Shown piece by piece: positions 24,688-32,404 of a DNA stretch of 34,330 bases. The stretch lies in contig MGMG01000025.1 of assembly GCA_001796355.1 (NCBI GenBank), positions 1 through 34,330 on the forward strand, read 5' to 3'. A program made the position numbers and the translations under genes. The number at the start of each line of letters is the position of its first letter. Position 1 is the stretch's first letter. Origin of the DNA: Chloroflexi bacterium GWB2_54_36 (GTDB lineage: Bacteria; Chloroflexota; Anaerolineae; Anaerolineales; Anaerolineaceae). The notes beneath the pieces are model-generated. The model ran no database searches. It was not told where the DNA came from and saw only the letters and a program-made list of their open reading frames with translations.

Positions 24688-25440
24688 TTACCCCAACTTC
24701 TTGCCGCAGTTCGGGCAGAACTTGGCGCCCATGGTTTCCGTGCCGCACTCGGGACAATGAGTCACCAGCGGCTTGACTTCCATCTTTTCGCCGCAGTTTG
24801 GGCAGAATTTCGCGCCGTGCGTTTCGGTGCCGCATTTCGGGCAGGTTGACACGCTTGGCTGTATCATTGCCGTACCGCATTCCGGGCAGAATTTAGTGCC
24901 TGCCGGGGCGGTGGCGCTGCAACTTGGGCATTTAGCTGTGGTGATCTCCTGGGCGCGGCTGACCGCGTCCGAGACGCCTTTCAAAGCGTCACCTAATCCG
25001 AACGCGCTGGCAAAACCTTTTAGGGCAGCTCCAGCCTGCGTCCCGCGTGATTCGGCAATCTCGCCCTGACGCGGGCTGTCGTCATTGCAGAATCCTGCCT
25101 GCGAATCGAAATCCGACAGGCACACGACGCGGCTGCAGGTTGGGCACTGGCGGAAATGCATCTCTACCTGTTCCCAGGCTTTTTCCAGTTGACCCTGATC
25201 CAGCTTCATGGAATAACGGGCATCCTCGCCAACGACGCTTTCAGCCACCTGCTGCCCAACCAGAGGAACTTTCCTCAGCAGCCCACCCAGAGCTTGCTTG
25301 CCAAGGTCCTGTTTGATCACCTGGCCAATATTAGGCTGGCTGCGAAATTCCCGCCCGCAGCTATCGCAATAAAAAATTGCATACGGACCGGCGCCATCAT
25401 TGCGCACATCATAATTCGGCATACGCGTGAAAGTTGCCAT
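24688..25440 (-). CDS. Multi-zinc-ribbon protein of unknown function
   Basis: 250 aa. The N-terminal part has CDSC (Cys25/Cys28) followed by a Gly/Val-rich segment, then CPTC and further cysteines (about 115-135). An Ala-rich middle (about 145-185) leads to a C-terminal run of three double-zinc-ribbon type repeats, each with CPxC and CPxCG knuckles: CPSC/CPEC, CPKC/CPNC, CPEC/CPNC. The last two repeats are near copies (GAKFCPNCG twice). These ribbons bind structural zinc and mediate protein or nucleic-acid contacts. No enzyme domain or membrane segment is present. ATG 25440 follows AGGAGAG at good spacing. The gene lies in a monocistronic setting, divergent from the next gene. I do not recognise a specific named family. 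Confidence 0.85.
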   Translation of the reverse strand: MATFTRMPNYDVRNDGAGPYAIFYCDSCGREFRSQPNIGQVIKQDLGKQALGGLLRKVPLVGQQVAESVVGEDARYSMKLDQGQLEKAWEQVEMHFRQCPTCSRVVCLSDFDSQAGFCNDDSPRQGEIAESRGTQAGAALKGFASAFGLGDALKGVSDAVSRAQEITTAKCPSCSATAPAGTKFCPECGTAMIQPSVSTCPKCGTETHGAKFCPNCGEKMEVKPLVTHCPECGTETMGAKFCPNCGKKLG

Positions 25441-25573
25441 GCTGCTCTCCTGAGTTTTGTTGAATTAATGGGGACACATTCAGTTTAACCAGTTGATCCA
25501 TCTTGTCAAGAAAAAATAAACCAGATTTTGCAACCGTTGAAAATTGTGCAGGTTTAGCGCCGCCTAATGTCCG

Positions 25574-25579
25574 TATAAT
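25574..25579 (+). promoter_or_regulatory. Candidate -10 element upstream of the 25650 gene
   Basis: A perfect TATAAT preceded by CG. No good -35 match is present at 16-18 bp. It would give a leader of about 64 bases before the ATG with its AGGGAGGG ribosome binding site. Confidence 0.4.
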
Positions 25580-25649
25580 AAAATGGTGAGGGATGGACTA
25601 CCCGGATTCGTAAACAACCCCTGAAAGCGATTTAGGGAGGGAATCTGCA

Positions 25650-26666
25650 ATGAATAGTCCGAATTTAATAAAAGAATCGACACTGGACTGGCTGCTCGAT
25701 CCGGCTGATCCTGGCGCAGCATACCTTGCTATGCGTGACCTGTTGGATTTGCCTCCGGATGATCCATCCCTCATCTCCGCTCGCATGAAAGCACATACCG
25801 CTGGACCCATAGCGCAAGTTCTGGATGCCATGAGCGAGCCAGGATACTGGGAAGGGCCAGGTCCAGGGTATAACCCCAAATACTTTTCAACGGTATGGGC
25901 GCTCAACTTGCTGGCTCAACTTGGTGCTTCAGCCAGTCAGGATGAGCGCATCCAGCGGGCGTGCCGGTATTATCTCGATCAGGCGCTGACACCTTACGGG
26001 CAAATATCAGCCTCTGGCGCTCCTTCGGGGACGGCTGATTGCTTGCAGGGCAATATGTGTTGGGCTTTGACCGTGATGGGTTTCAATGACCCAAGTGTGG
26101 ATAGGGCTTTCGAATGGATGGCGCGCAGCGTTACTGGTGAAGGAATCGCACCGATGGGCCAAAAGGACGCCGGAGTGCGTTATTATGCGGGGAAGTGCGG
26201 GCCGTTATTTGCCTGTGGTGCAAATGACGGCGCGTCCTGTGCCTGGGGGGCGGTCAAAGTGTTGATGGCATTTGCCGCTCTGCCGCTTGAACGTCGCACT
26301 CCCCTCGTCAATACCGCAATCAAAGCCGGGGTCGATTTTATTTTCACTATCGACCCGGCGACAGCCGAATACCCGCATCCATACGCCCCAAAAACGAGCG
26401 GGAACTGGTGGAAGTTCGGCTTCCCGGTATTTTACGTCACCGATTTGCTGCAACTGGTGGAAGCCATAGTTGGGTTGGGCTACGGCCAGGATCCGCGTCT
26501 GGCAAATGCGCTGCAGATCATTCGTGATAAGCAGGATTCAAACGGACGATGGCTGTTGGAATACGACTACCAGGGCAAAATCAAGGCTGATTTTGGCAAA
26601 AAGAAAGAAGCCAATAAATGGGTTACCTTACGGGCTTTGAGGGCGCTAAAAATGGCGAGCTGTTAA
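25650..26666 (+). CDS. Cysteine-rich alpha/alpha-toroid (terpenoid cyclase/prenyltransferase-like) protein, function unknown
   Basis: 338 aa, no signal peptide or membrane helix. Repeated amphipathic helices with TVWALNLLAQLGA, CRYYLDQAL, NMCWALTVMGF, AFEWMARS, AVKVLMAF, LVEAIVGLGYG and VTLRALRALK suggest an alpha/alpha-toroid of the prenyltransferase/terpene cyclase fold. Six of its seven cysteines (105, 131, 137, 183, 189, 197) cluster in or near the motifs DCLQGNMCWAL and KCGPLFACGANDGASCAWG, which looks like a metal-binding or redox site. Similar proteins are sometimes labelled NifH-like in databases, but no P-loop is present here, so that label would be wrong. AGGGAGGG 8 bases upstream supports the ATG. 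The actual function is unknown. Confidence 0.75.
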   Translation: MNSPNLIKESTLDWLLDPADPGAAYLAMRDLLDLPPDDPSLISARMKAHTAGPIAQVLDAMSEPGYWEGPGPGYNPKYFSTVWALNLLAQLGASASQDERIQRACRYYLDQALTPYGQISASGAPSGTADCLQGNMCWALTVMGFNDPSVDRAFEWMARSVTGEGIAPMGQKDAGVRYYAGKCGPLFACGANDGASCAWGAVKVLMAFAALPLERRTPLVNTAIKAGVDFIFTIDPATAEYPHPYAPKTSGNWWKFGFPVFYVTDLLQLVEAIVGLGYGQDPRLANALQIIRDKQDSNGRWLLEYDYQGKIKADFGKKKEANKWVTLRALRALKMASC

Positions 26667-26772
26667 CCAAACAGAATGGAATTCAATTCCCGGAGGAACA
26701 TTTATTATTCTTGCTGGTGACATGACATTCGCACCAGTTAGCCAGGTTAGCACTAGCGTAGGATTGACCTTG

Positions 26773-27099
26773 TCAATTTGCCTTTGCCACTACGTAGATA
26801 TACTGCAGCGGGGTCGAACCCGTGTTCTTGACATCGTGTTCGGTATCAGGCGGACAATATAAGACCGAACCGACCTTCATTTCTAGATGTTTGCCGTCGC
26901 TTAGCATAAACAACCCCTCGCCCTCTAACAATATGAGAAGCTCTTCATTGCTTTTAGTGCTGTGTTTTCCAACAGTCTTGCCTGGCTGAAGTACAACCTT
27001 GCCCGATCGCATCGATATACTTTCGGGTGAGCCACCCAAAAGCTGAACATATTCTTTTTCCCCTGCATCTGCATTGATAACCTTTGGCTCGGGTTTCAT
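26773..27099 (-). CDS. Small single-domain cupin protein
   Basis: 108 aa, a single cupin beta-barrel. Motif 1 is read in PGKTVGKHSTKSNEELLILLEGEG (split over residues about 40-63: the metal-type His, then Glu-Glu). Motif 2 is VLYCPPDTEHDVKNTG with a further His. Small cupins of this type bind a divalent metal or a small ligand and range from isomerases to sugar or mannose-6-phosphate-binding proteins, so no substrate can be given. The ATG at 27099 follows AGAGG at about 10 bases; an extension to 27174 is rejected because the cupin starts after it. It lies 112 bp downstream of rsmI on the same strand. Confidence 0.82.
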   Translation of the reverse strand: MKPEPKVINADAGEKEYVQLLGGSPESISMRSGKVVLQPGKTVGKHSTKSNEELLILLEGEGLFMLSDGKHLEMKVGSVLYCPPDTEHDVKNTGSTPLQYIYVVAKAN

Positions 27100-27211
27100 T
27101 CTATTGATCCTCTTCCTTGGTAAACAAAACAGGTATCCACCATTTTTACTTGTGATTAATGTAATTGTCACCACCCCGAAAATAATTCCAGTGTTTAATA
27201 AATTCAGTTTT

Positions 27212-27895
27212 TTAACCTGGCGACCCGTGCACGACCAGCATGAACTCGCCTTTGCGCGGCCCGATGGCTTTTTTGACCTCAGCCGGCGTGCCGCGCACGA
27301 TCAACTCTGTTTCCTGGGTCAGGTCAAAGCCAAGCGTCAACCGCTGACCTTTGCCAAAGGTTTTTTCCACATCGTCCAGCAGGGCTGCCAACCGGTAAGG
27401 CGTGTCCATCAGCACCACCGGCAAACGCAGCCCGCGCAGACGGGTCAATTCCTGGCGGCGTTGGTCGGGAACCCGTGAGAGAAACCCGCCAAAAACGAAT
27501 TTGCCCAGCTTGAAGTCGAGGATCGAGAGCACCGCCATCAATGAGGAGGGTCCCGGAATGGGTACCACCTGCAGCCCGCTCATACTGGCTTCCTGAATCA
27601 AATAGGCGCCCGGGTCGGCGAAAACCGGTGTGCCGGCGTCCGATATCAAAGCAAAACTTTCCCCCTTGAACATGCGAATGACCAGGTCAGCAGTCGCCTC
27701 GGCCTCATTATGCTCATTGAGCGTGATCAATTCACGCTCTGGCAAATCCAGCCTTTTCAGAAGCGTGCTGCCTTCCCGCCGTTCTTCGCAAATAACTCCG
27801 TCAACTTCTTTGAGAATATCCAACGCCCGCAAGGTGATGTCGCGCGGGTTGCCAATTGGAGTGGCTACGATATATAATTTACCGACTTTTGTCAT
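27212..27895 (-). CDS. rsmI: 16S rRNA (cytidine(1402)-2'-O)-methyltransferase RsmI
   Basis: 227 aa, a tetrapyrrole-methylase fold enzyme that 2'-O-methylates C1402 in the decoding centre of 16S rRNA with SAM. Typical features are LYIVATPIGNPRDITLRAL at the N-terminus, ICEERREGSTLLKRL, NEHNE, ALISDAGTPVFADPGAYL and VPIPGPSSLMAVLS. The ATG at 27895 is chosen because MTKVGKLYIVATPIGN is the family start; the frame extends 43 codons further upstream into the divergent promoter region. The C-terminus is shorter than in E. coli, ending soon after the Rossmann-like second domain, which is common in this family. It is divergent from the ZIP transporter gene. Confidence 0.94.
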   Translation of the reverse strand: MTKVGKLYIVATPIGNPRDITLRALDILKEVDGVICEERREGSTLLKRLDLPERELITLNEHNEAEATADLVIRMFKGESFALISDAGTPVFADPGAYLIQEASMSGLQVVPIPGPSSLMAVLSILDFKLGKFVFGGFLSRVPDQRRQELTRLRGLRLPVVLMDTPYRLAALLDDVEKTFGKGQRLTLGFDLTQETELIVRGTPAEVKKAIGPRKGEFMLVVHGSPG

Positions 27896-27989
27896 AGAAT
27901 GGATTATATTATCCTTCAGCCATAACGGTTGAATATCGGGGCTTTCGCTCTCATTCTTGTTAGATGGATGGCTCCAATCAGGGAGGCCT

Positions 27990-28805
27990 ATGATTAACTT
28001 CTTTATGAACTTCAGCCCGGTCATTCAGGCGCTATTTGCGACCCTTTTTACCTGGGGTGTGACAGCGCTTGGGGCTGCCGGGGTATTCCTTGCAAAGGAT
28101 ATTCATCCACGTACATTAAACGGCATGCTTGGCTTTGCCAGCGGCGTCATGATAGCCGCCAGTTATTGGTCGTTGCTCGCGCCGGCGATCGCCATGTCCG
28201 AAGGCGGCGCAATGCCCAGTTGGCTGCCGGCACTGGTCGGGTTTTTGCTGGGTGGGGGATTCCTGTATATCGTCGACCAGATATTACCACACCTGCACAT
28301 CCAGGCGCTAGCGGTTGGCGAAACCGAGGGTATTAAGACCTCCTGGCAGCGTTCGGTTCTATTAACCCTGGCAATCACGCTGCACAATTTGCCGGAAGGT
28401 CTGGCGGTGGGCGTGGCATTTGGCGCAGCAGCCTCAGGACTTACGAATACAACCACCGCATCCGCCATCGCGCTGGCGATCGGGATTGGTATCCAAAACT
28501 TCCCGGAAGGATTGGCAGTCTCGGTTCCGTTAAGGCGTGAGGGCCTTTCTCGCAGAAAATCCTTCCTATTGGGTCAGGCGTCCGGTATGGTGGAGCCGCT
28601 GGCAGGCATGTTGGGTGCCGCTGCTGTATTTTTTATTCAGCCACTTTTGCCATACGCGCTAGCTTTTGCCGCCGGCGCTATGATCTATGTCTGCGTCGAG
28701 GAATTAATTCCAACCGCGCAGTCCGGGAAGTATTCCGATATCTCGACCCTGGGTGTCATGCTCGGATTCGCGGTGATGATGCTGTTGGATGTGGCGCTCG
28801 GATAA
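27990..28805 (+). CDS. ZIP-family divalent metal transporter (GufA/ZupT-like)
   Basis: 271 aa with eight predicted transmembrane helices. The two ZIP signature helices are present, [14 protein letters not shown] (helix 4) and [13 protein letters not shown] (helix 5), whose His, Asn, Glu and Gln residues form the binuclear metal site. The intracellular loop between helices 3 and 4 is short and contains [14 protein letters not shown] proteins import Zn2+, Fe2+ or Mn2+ into the cytoplasm; the metal specificity cannot be read. The ATG at 27990 has GGGAGG 3 bases upstream; the longer frame from 27957 is rejected. The gene ends 6 bases before murJ, so they probably form an operon. Confidence 0.93.
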   Translation: MINFFMNFSPVIQALFATLFTWGVTALGAAGVFLAKDIHPRTLNGMLGFASGVMIAASYWSLLAPAIAMSEGGAMPSWLPALVGFLLGGGFLYIVDQILPHLHIQALAVGETEGIKTSWQRSVLLTLAITLHNLPEGLAVGVAFGAAASGLTNTTTASAIALAIGIGIQNFPEGLAVSVPLRREGLSRRKSFLLGQASGMVEPLAGMLGAAAVFFIQPLLPYALAFAAGAMIYVCVEELIPTAQSGKYSDISTLGVMLGFAVMMLLDVALG

Positions 28806-28811
28806 TTCCGC

Positions 28812-30347
28812 ATGAAGTTATCGCGAGTCACCCGCATTACCTTCCTGCTGACCGGCTTTTTCGCGCTGGATAAAGTAGTGGGATTTGTTCGCCAGGTGGT
28901 CATTGCGCGTCAGTTTGGCCTTTCTGCTGAATTGGATGCCTTCAATGTTGCGAACAATCTGCCTGATCTGCTGTTTGCGTTGATCTCGGGCGGTGCTTTG
29001 GCATTAGCCTTCATCCCGGTTTTGACCGAACAGCTTAGCCGAGACGGAAGTTCGACGGCCTGGGATCTGTTCAGCAAGATTACCAACCTGGCTTTCCTGG
29101 TAACGGGAGCGCTGGCGATTGTGGTGGCCATCGTCGCACATCCGCTGGTGCGCTGGGAACTCGGGATTGCCCCCGGTTTTAATGAGCAGCAGCAGGTGCT
29201 GGTCACCAACCTGATGCGGCTTAACCTGTTCGCCACGCTGATTTTCTCGATCAGCGGTTTGGTGATGGCAGGTTTGCAGGCCAATCAGCATTTTCTTCTA
29301 CCAGCCATTGCGCCGCTGCTCTACAATATCGGCCAAATTTTTGGAGCAGTGATCCTCTCTCCTGAGCAAGGTTATGCCATCGGCCCGATGACGCTGCCGG
29401 CAATGGGCCTGGGAGTTTACGGCCTGGTTTACGGCGTAATTATTGGCGCATTGCTGCATCTTGGCATCCAGATCCCCGGGTTATTGAAATACAAATTCCA
29501 TTGGAGTCCTGGCCTGGGACTCAAGACAGAGCCGGTGCGCAAAGTGCTGCGGCTGATGGGTCCGCGTCTGGCAACCATGTTCTTTATCCAGCTGATTTTT
29601 CTGGTGCGGGATAATCTGGCGTCCCGCCTGGAAGCCGGTGCGGTTACGGCGTTAACTTACGGTTGGATGCTCTTTCAAGTGCCGGAGACGCTCATCGGGA
29701 CGGCAATTGGCACCGCGTTACTGCCAACGCTGGCAGAACATGCTGCCATGGAACGCCGCGAAGAATTTCAACAGTCCATCGAACGCGCAGTGCGGGTGCT
29801 GATCGCTTTGACGCTGCCGATTGCGGTCATCCTTTCCTTTGGGCTGAAGCCGCTGCTGGCGCTGGCTTTTGGTTTCGATGCGGTTGGCACCGACTTGCTG
29901 ATGTGGGTGACGCGTGCCTACCTGGCCGGGCTGCTCGGTCAAAGTCTGGTCGAGGTGTTTGCCCGCTCCTTCTACGCTCGGCAAAATGCGCTGACACCAC
30001 TGGCGGCTGCCGGATTCACTCTGGTGCTCTATATCGTGCTGGGAACACAGCTTTACCGGGTACTGGGCGCGGCGGGTATCAGCCTGTCCGATTCGATTGC
30101 ATTCACGGCGGAGGCAGTATTGTTGCTGGTGCTGCTCAATCGTAAACTGATTGGATCGGTGAAAGCGGGGGGCAGCCTGCTGCGCGCCTTTTTAGCTGCT
30201 GCTGCCAGCGGTGCCGTCGTCTGGTTGTTAATGGCCTGGTTAGCCGGCCAGAATCCGCTATTGCAGAGCGGGGTCGCGCTCACGGCCGGTATGCTGGTAG
30301 CTATTCCATTGGTATGGCCTGAGCTACGCCTGATTCTGCGTTTATAG
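28812..30347 (+). CDS. murJ: Lipid II flippase MurJ (MviN family)
   Basis: 511 aa with about 14 transmembrane helices. MurJ moves lipid-linked peptidoglycan precursor across the cytoplasmic membrane. The family signatures are clear: DKVVGFVRQVVIARQFG followed by AELDAFNVANNLPDLLF near the N-terminus, the GGALALAFIPVL segment, and later VPETLIGTAIGTALLPTL and LARSFYARQNALTP-like helices (read here as FARSFYARQNALTP). The length is normal. The start 6 bases after the ZIP gene has little Shine-Dalgarno sequence, which suggests translational coupling. In the same direction downstream lie a TPR-type membrane protein and a CopD-like protein. Confidence 0.92.
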   Translation: MKLSRVTRITFLLTGFFALDKVVGFVRQVVIARQFGLSAELDAFNVANNLPDLLFALISGGALALAFIPVLTEQLSRDGSSTAWDLFSKITNLAFLVTGALAIVVAIVAHPLVRWELGIAPGFNEQQQVLVTNLMRLNLFATLIFSISGLVMAGLQANQHFLLPAIAPLLYNIGQIFGAVILSPEQGYAIGPMTLPAMGLGVYGLVYGVIIGALLHLGIQIPGLLKYKFHWSPGLGLKTEPVRKVLRLMGPRLATMFFIQLIFLVRDNLASRLEAGAVTALTYGWMLFQVPETLIGTAIGTALLPTLAEHAAMERREEFQQSIERAVRVLIALTLPIAVILSFGLKPLLALAFGFDAVGTDLLMWVTRAYLAGLLGQSLVEVFARSFYARQNALTPLAAAGFTLVLYIVLGTQLYRVLGAAGISLSDSIAFTAEAVLLLVLLNRKLIGSVKAGGSLLRAFLAAAASGAVVWLLMAWLAGQNPLLQSGVALTAGMLVAIPLVWPELRLILRL

Positions 30348-30352
30348 TGGGG

Positions 30353-30358
30353 TATAAT
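30353..30358 (+). promoter_or_regulatory. Perfect -10 element only 7 bases from the next start codon
   Basis: TATAAT at 30353-30358 is followed by 7 bases and then ATG 30366. Transcription from it would start at or next to the ATG, giving a leaderless mRNA. No AGGAG-like site precedes the ATG. The -35 position (CTGATT, 17-bp spacing) is weak. Confidence 0.5.
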
Positions 30359-30365
30359 TGCCCGC

Positions 30366-31454
30366 ATGACACTGCCAGACCCCATCGAACCGGCTCCAGG
30401 TGAAGGAATTCAGGCTGAGACCGGGCAAGTTTCACTAAAAAAACGCCACCGTATGGGTGTGTATCTCATCGGAATCCTGATTTTGCTCATCGGGACTGGG
30501 CTAGGTGGTCTGTTAGGGTATCGGGCCGGCGTAAACCTGCGGTTGCAGGCCCAGCTGGACCAAAAGGTGATGGTTGCCACCAACCAGTATCAACTTGGCC
30601 TGGTGGATTTGCAGGCAGGCCGCTATGAAACGGCTAAAAAGCGCTTCGAGTATGTCATCCATACCGATCCTAATTTTCCCGGCGCTGCTGACCAACTTGC
30701 ACGTGCCATGCTGGAAATGTCACTGGCCCTGACACCCACACCAGAACCCACACCGACCCTGGCGCCAACGCCTGATCTACGCGGCGAAGCCGAAATATTC
30801 GCCAATATTCAGCAATCCATGGCCAACCAGGATTGGAAAGGTGCAATTGCTTCCATCGAGGCGCTGCGTGATTTGAATCTCACCTACCGGGCGGTTGACC
30901 TGGATGGTATGTACTACATTTCATTGCGTTTCCTTGGCGTTCAGAATATCCTCAATGAGGGCGAATTGGAGGTTGGCATTTATCACCTGACGCTGGCCGA
31001 ACGCTTTGCCCCGCTGGATGTGGATGCCAATAATTATCGCATCTGGGCGCGGCAATATATTGCCGCCGCCAGTTTTTGGAAGATCGATTGGCCGAAGGTG
31101 ATTGCCTATTTTGCTGAAATTTACCCGGCGCTGCCCAATCTGCGCGATTCTTCCGGCATGACTGCCACCGAACGTTACCGCCAGGCATTGATCGGTTACG
31201 GCGATAAGCTGGTGATGGACTCCCTGTATTGCGATGCGCAGATTCAATACGAAGCAGCCTTGCAATTTTCCAGCCCGCCCGATTTACAAACCAAGGCCAC
31301 CTCTGCGGCTGAAATGTGCGCTGGCGGACCGCCGCCTGCTGAGAACGGAGCGACGCCGGTTCCAACCGTCACCCCGACGCCTGGCACCTTGACGCCTGGA
31401 GTCCCCACGTCTTTGGAGACTCCAACCTTGGTCGAAACCACTCCGACTCCCTGA
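30366..31454 (+). CDS. Membrane-anchored TPR-like repeat protein with Thr/Pro-rich linkers
   Basis: 362 aa. A short cytoplasmic N-terminus (1-31) precedes one transmembrane helix (about 32-53, GVYLIGILILLIGTGLGGLL), so the rest is extracytoplasmic. TPR-like helices follow, for instance YQLGLVDLQAGRYETAKKRF at about 77-96. A Thr/Pro linker (TPTPEPTPTLAPTP, about 122-135) leads to a second helical region (about 140-315) with further TPR-like pairs. The C-terminus is again Thr/Pro-rich (about 330-362). It is probably a scaffold at the cell surface or envelope, perhaps with the preceding murJ. The function is unknown. No Shine-Dalgarno sequence is visible, and a TATAAT lies 7 bases before the ATG. 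Confidence 0.85.
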   Translation: MTLPDPIEPAPGEGIQAETGQVSLKKRHRMGVYLIGILILLIGTGLGGLLGYRAGVNLRLQAQLDQKVMVATNQYQLGLVDLQAGRYETAKKRFEYVIHTDPNFPGAADQLARAMLEMSLALTPTPEPTPTLAPTPDLRGEAEIFANIQQSMANQDWKGAIASIEALRDLNLTYRAVDLDGMYYISLRFLGVQNILNEGELEVGIYHLTLAERFAPLDVDANNYRIWARQYIAAASFWKIDWPKVIAYFAEIYPALPNLRDSSGMTATERYRQALIGYGDKLVMDSLYCDAQIQYEAALQFSSPPDLQTKATSAAEMCAGGPPPAENGATPVPTVTPTPGTLTPGVPTSLETPTLVETTPTP

Positions 31455-31484
31455 TCCCGGTCTAAATCTTTAAGGAGCTTGACA

Positions 31485-31997
31485 GTGGACCTTCCGGATT
31501 TTGGCCTGGCGCTGGCCTACTGGCTGCATATCGTTGCCACTGTCACCTGGGTTGGTGGTTTGATCGCATTATCGGTGCTGGTCATTCCGGCGGCCGGGCG
31601 CACGCTGCAGCCCGGTGATTACGCCGCGCTGCTTGACCGCTTGCAGGCAGGGCTACAACGGATTGGCTGGTTGAGCCTGGCGGTGCTGGTCGCTACAGGC
31701 ATGTTCCAGATGAGCGCCCATCCGGCCTATGGGGGGTTTTTAGCAATATCCAATGCCTGGTCGGTGGCGATTCTGATTAAGCATATTTTGATCGGCCTCA
31801 TGGTTCTTATGGGGGCTTATTTGACCTGGGGAATCATGCCGTCCTTGCGGCGGATGGCGCTGCTGCGCGCTGCCGGACATAATTTGGATGCTGCAAAAGA
31901 CCTGGCGTTGCGCAAACGCGAATCGCTAGTGTTGACGATCAATATTGTCCTGTCCCTCGTCGTGTTGTTGCTGACGGCGATCGCTCGCGCGGCGTAA
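31485..31997 (+). CDS. CopD-domain integral membrane protein
   Basis: 170 aa with four transmembrane helices. The N-terminal helix AYWLHIVATVTWVGGLIALSV has the conserved His and Trp-Gly-Gly of the CopD/YcnJ-type membrane domain, and further His residues occur in MSAHPAYGG and LIKHILIGLMV. CopD-like proteins are linked to copper uptake across the membrane, but many short homologues are unassigned; a heme-binding role is also possible. The GTG at 31485 is preferred because AAGGAG lies 7 bases upstream; a TTG two codons earlier is too close to that site. It is the last gene of a same-strand run with ZIP and murJ, and a long repeat block follows. Confidence 0.8.
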   Translation: MDLPDFGLALAYWLHIVATVTWVGGLIALSVLVIPAAGRTLQPGDYAALLDRLQAGLQRIGWLSLAVLVATGMFQMSAHPAYGGFLAISNAWSVAILIKHILIGLMVLMGAYLTWGIMPSLRRMALLRAAGHNLDAAKDLALRKRESLVLTINIVLSLVVLLLTAIARAA

Positions 31998-32025
31998 TAT
32001 GTTTGTTGCTATGCTGACCGAAGAA

Positions 32026-32295
32026 GTAGGGTGCGTTCGGTTTTCGCGGTTTTTGCGCCCTGTGGGTGAACGCACCTTGAGGTATTTCATCCATTAAATT
32101 GGTGCGTTCGCCCCAAGTCTCTCGAAACAGAGGCGACTTGTATCAAAGTTTCGCGTTCTTGCTCGGGGCGAACACACCCTACTAGAAACTTTTGTCATGC
32201 TGCCTATGCTTACAGAGAAGTAGGGTGCGTTCGAACTTTGAACGCACCATGAAGCATTTCATCTGCTGTTTTGGTGCGTTTGCCCCATTCCAGGT
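32026..32295. repeat. Interspersed repeat family with GTAGGGTGCGTTCG ends (two copies, MITE-like)
   Basis: The 407-base gap 31998-32404 lies between two converging genes and holds no gene. The unit 32026-32182 starts GTAGGGTGCGTTCG and ends CGAACACACCCTAC, an inverted pair with one mismatch. Inside it are the inverted GGTGCGTTC / GAACGCACC arms and GGTGCGTTCGCCCC. A second, shorter copy starts at 32220 (GTAGGGTGCGTTCG) with a 9-bp hairpin GGTGCGTTC (32224-32232) / GAACGCACC (32240-32248), then TTTCATC-like spacer and GGTGCGTTTGCCCC. Both copies are preceded by a TATGCTnAC..GAAG-like flank. The GTAGGG start matches the array at 17699-18149, but the rest differs. No open frame in it looks coding. 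Confidence 0.8.
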
Positions 32296-32350
32296 AGATT
32301 TTGCGCCATTTGCTTCCAAAATCATGCTTTGAATTCGGGCCAACCAATTT

Positions 32351-32400
32351 CCCTCACCTTACCTCCCCGCAGGGTGCTATGCGATCCCAGAGGGGAGAGG
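32351..32400. repeat. CCCTCACCT...GGGGAGAGG hairpin repeat
   Basis: CCCTCACCTTACCTCCCC is followed after 23 bases by GGGGAGAGG, giving a CTCCCC/GGGGAG stem. It belongs to the same family as the elements at 1909-1952 and 2015-2046 and lies 4 bases from the stop of the adjoining minus-strand gene. Confidence 0.7.
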
Positions 32401-32404
32401 AACA

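Noticed and set aside
25650..26666. NifH-like or nitrogen-fixation protein
   Set aside because: There is no P-loop or nitrogenase cysteine pattern. Such database labels seem to be carried over in error.
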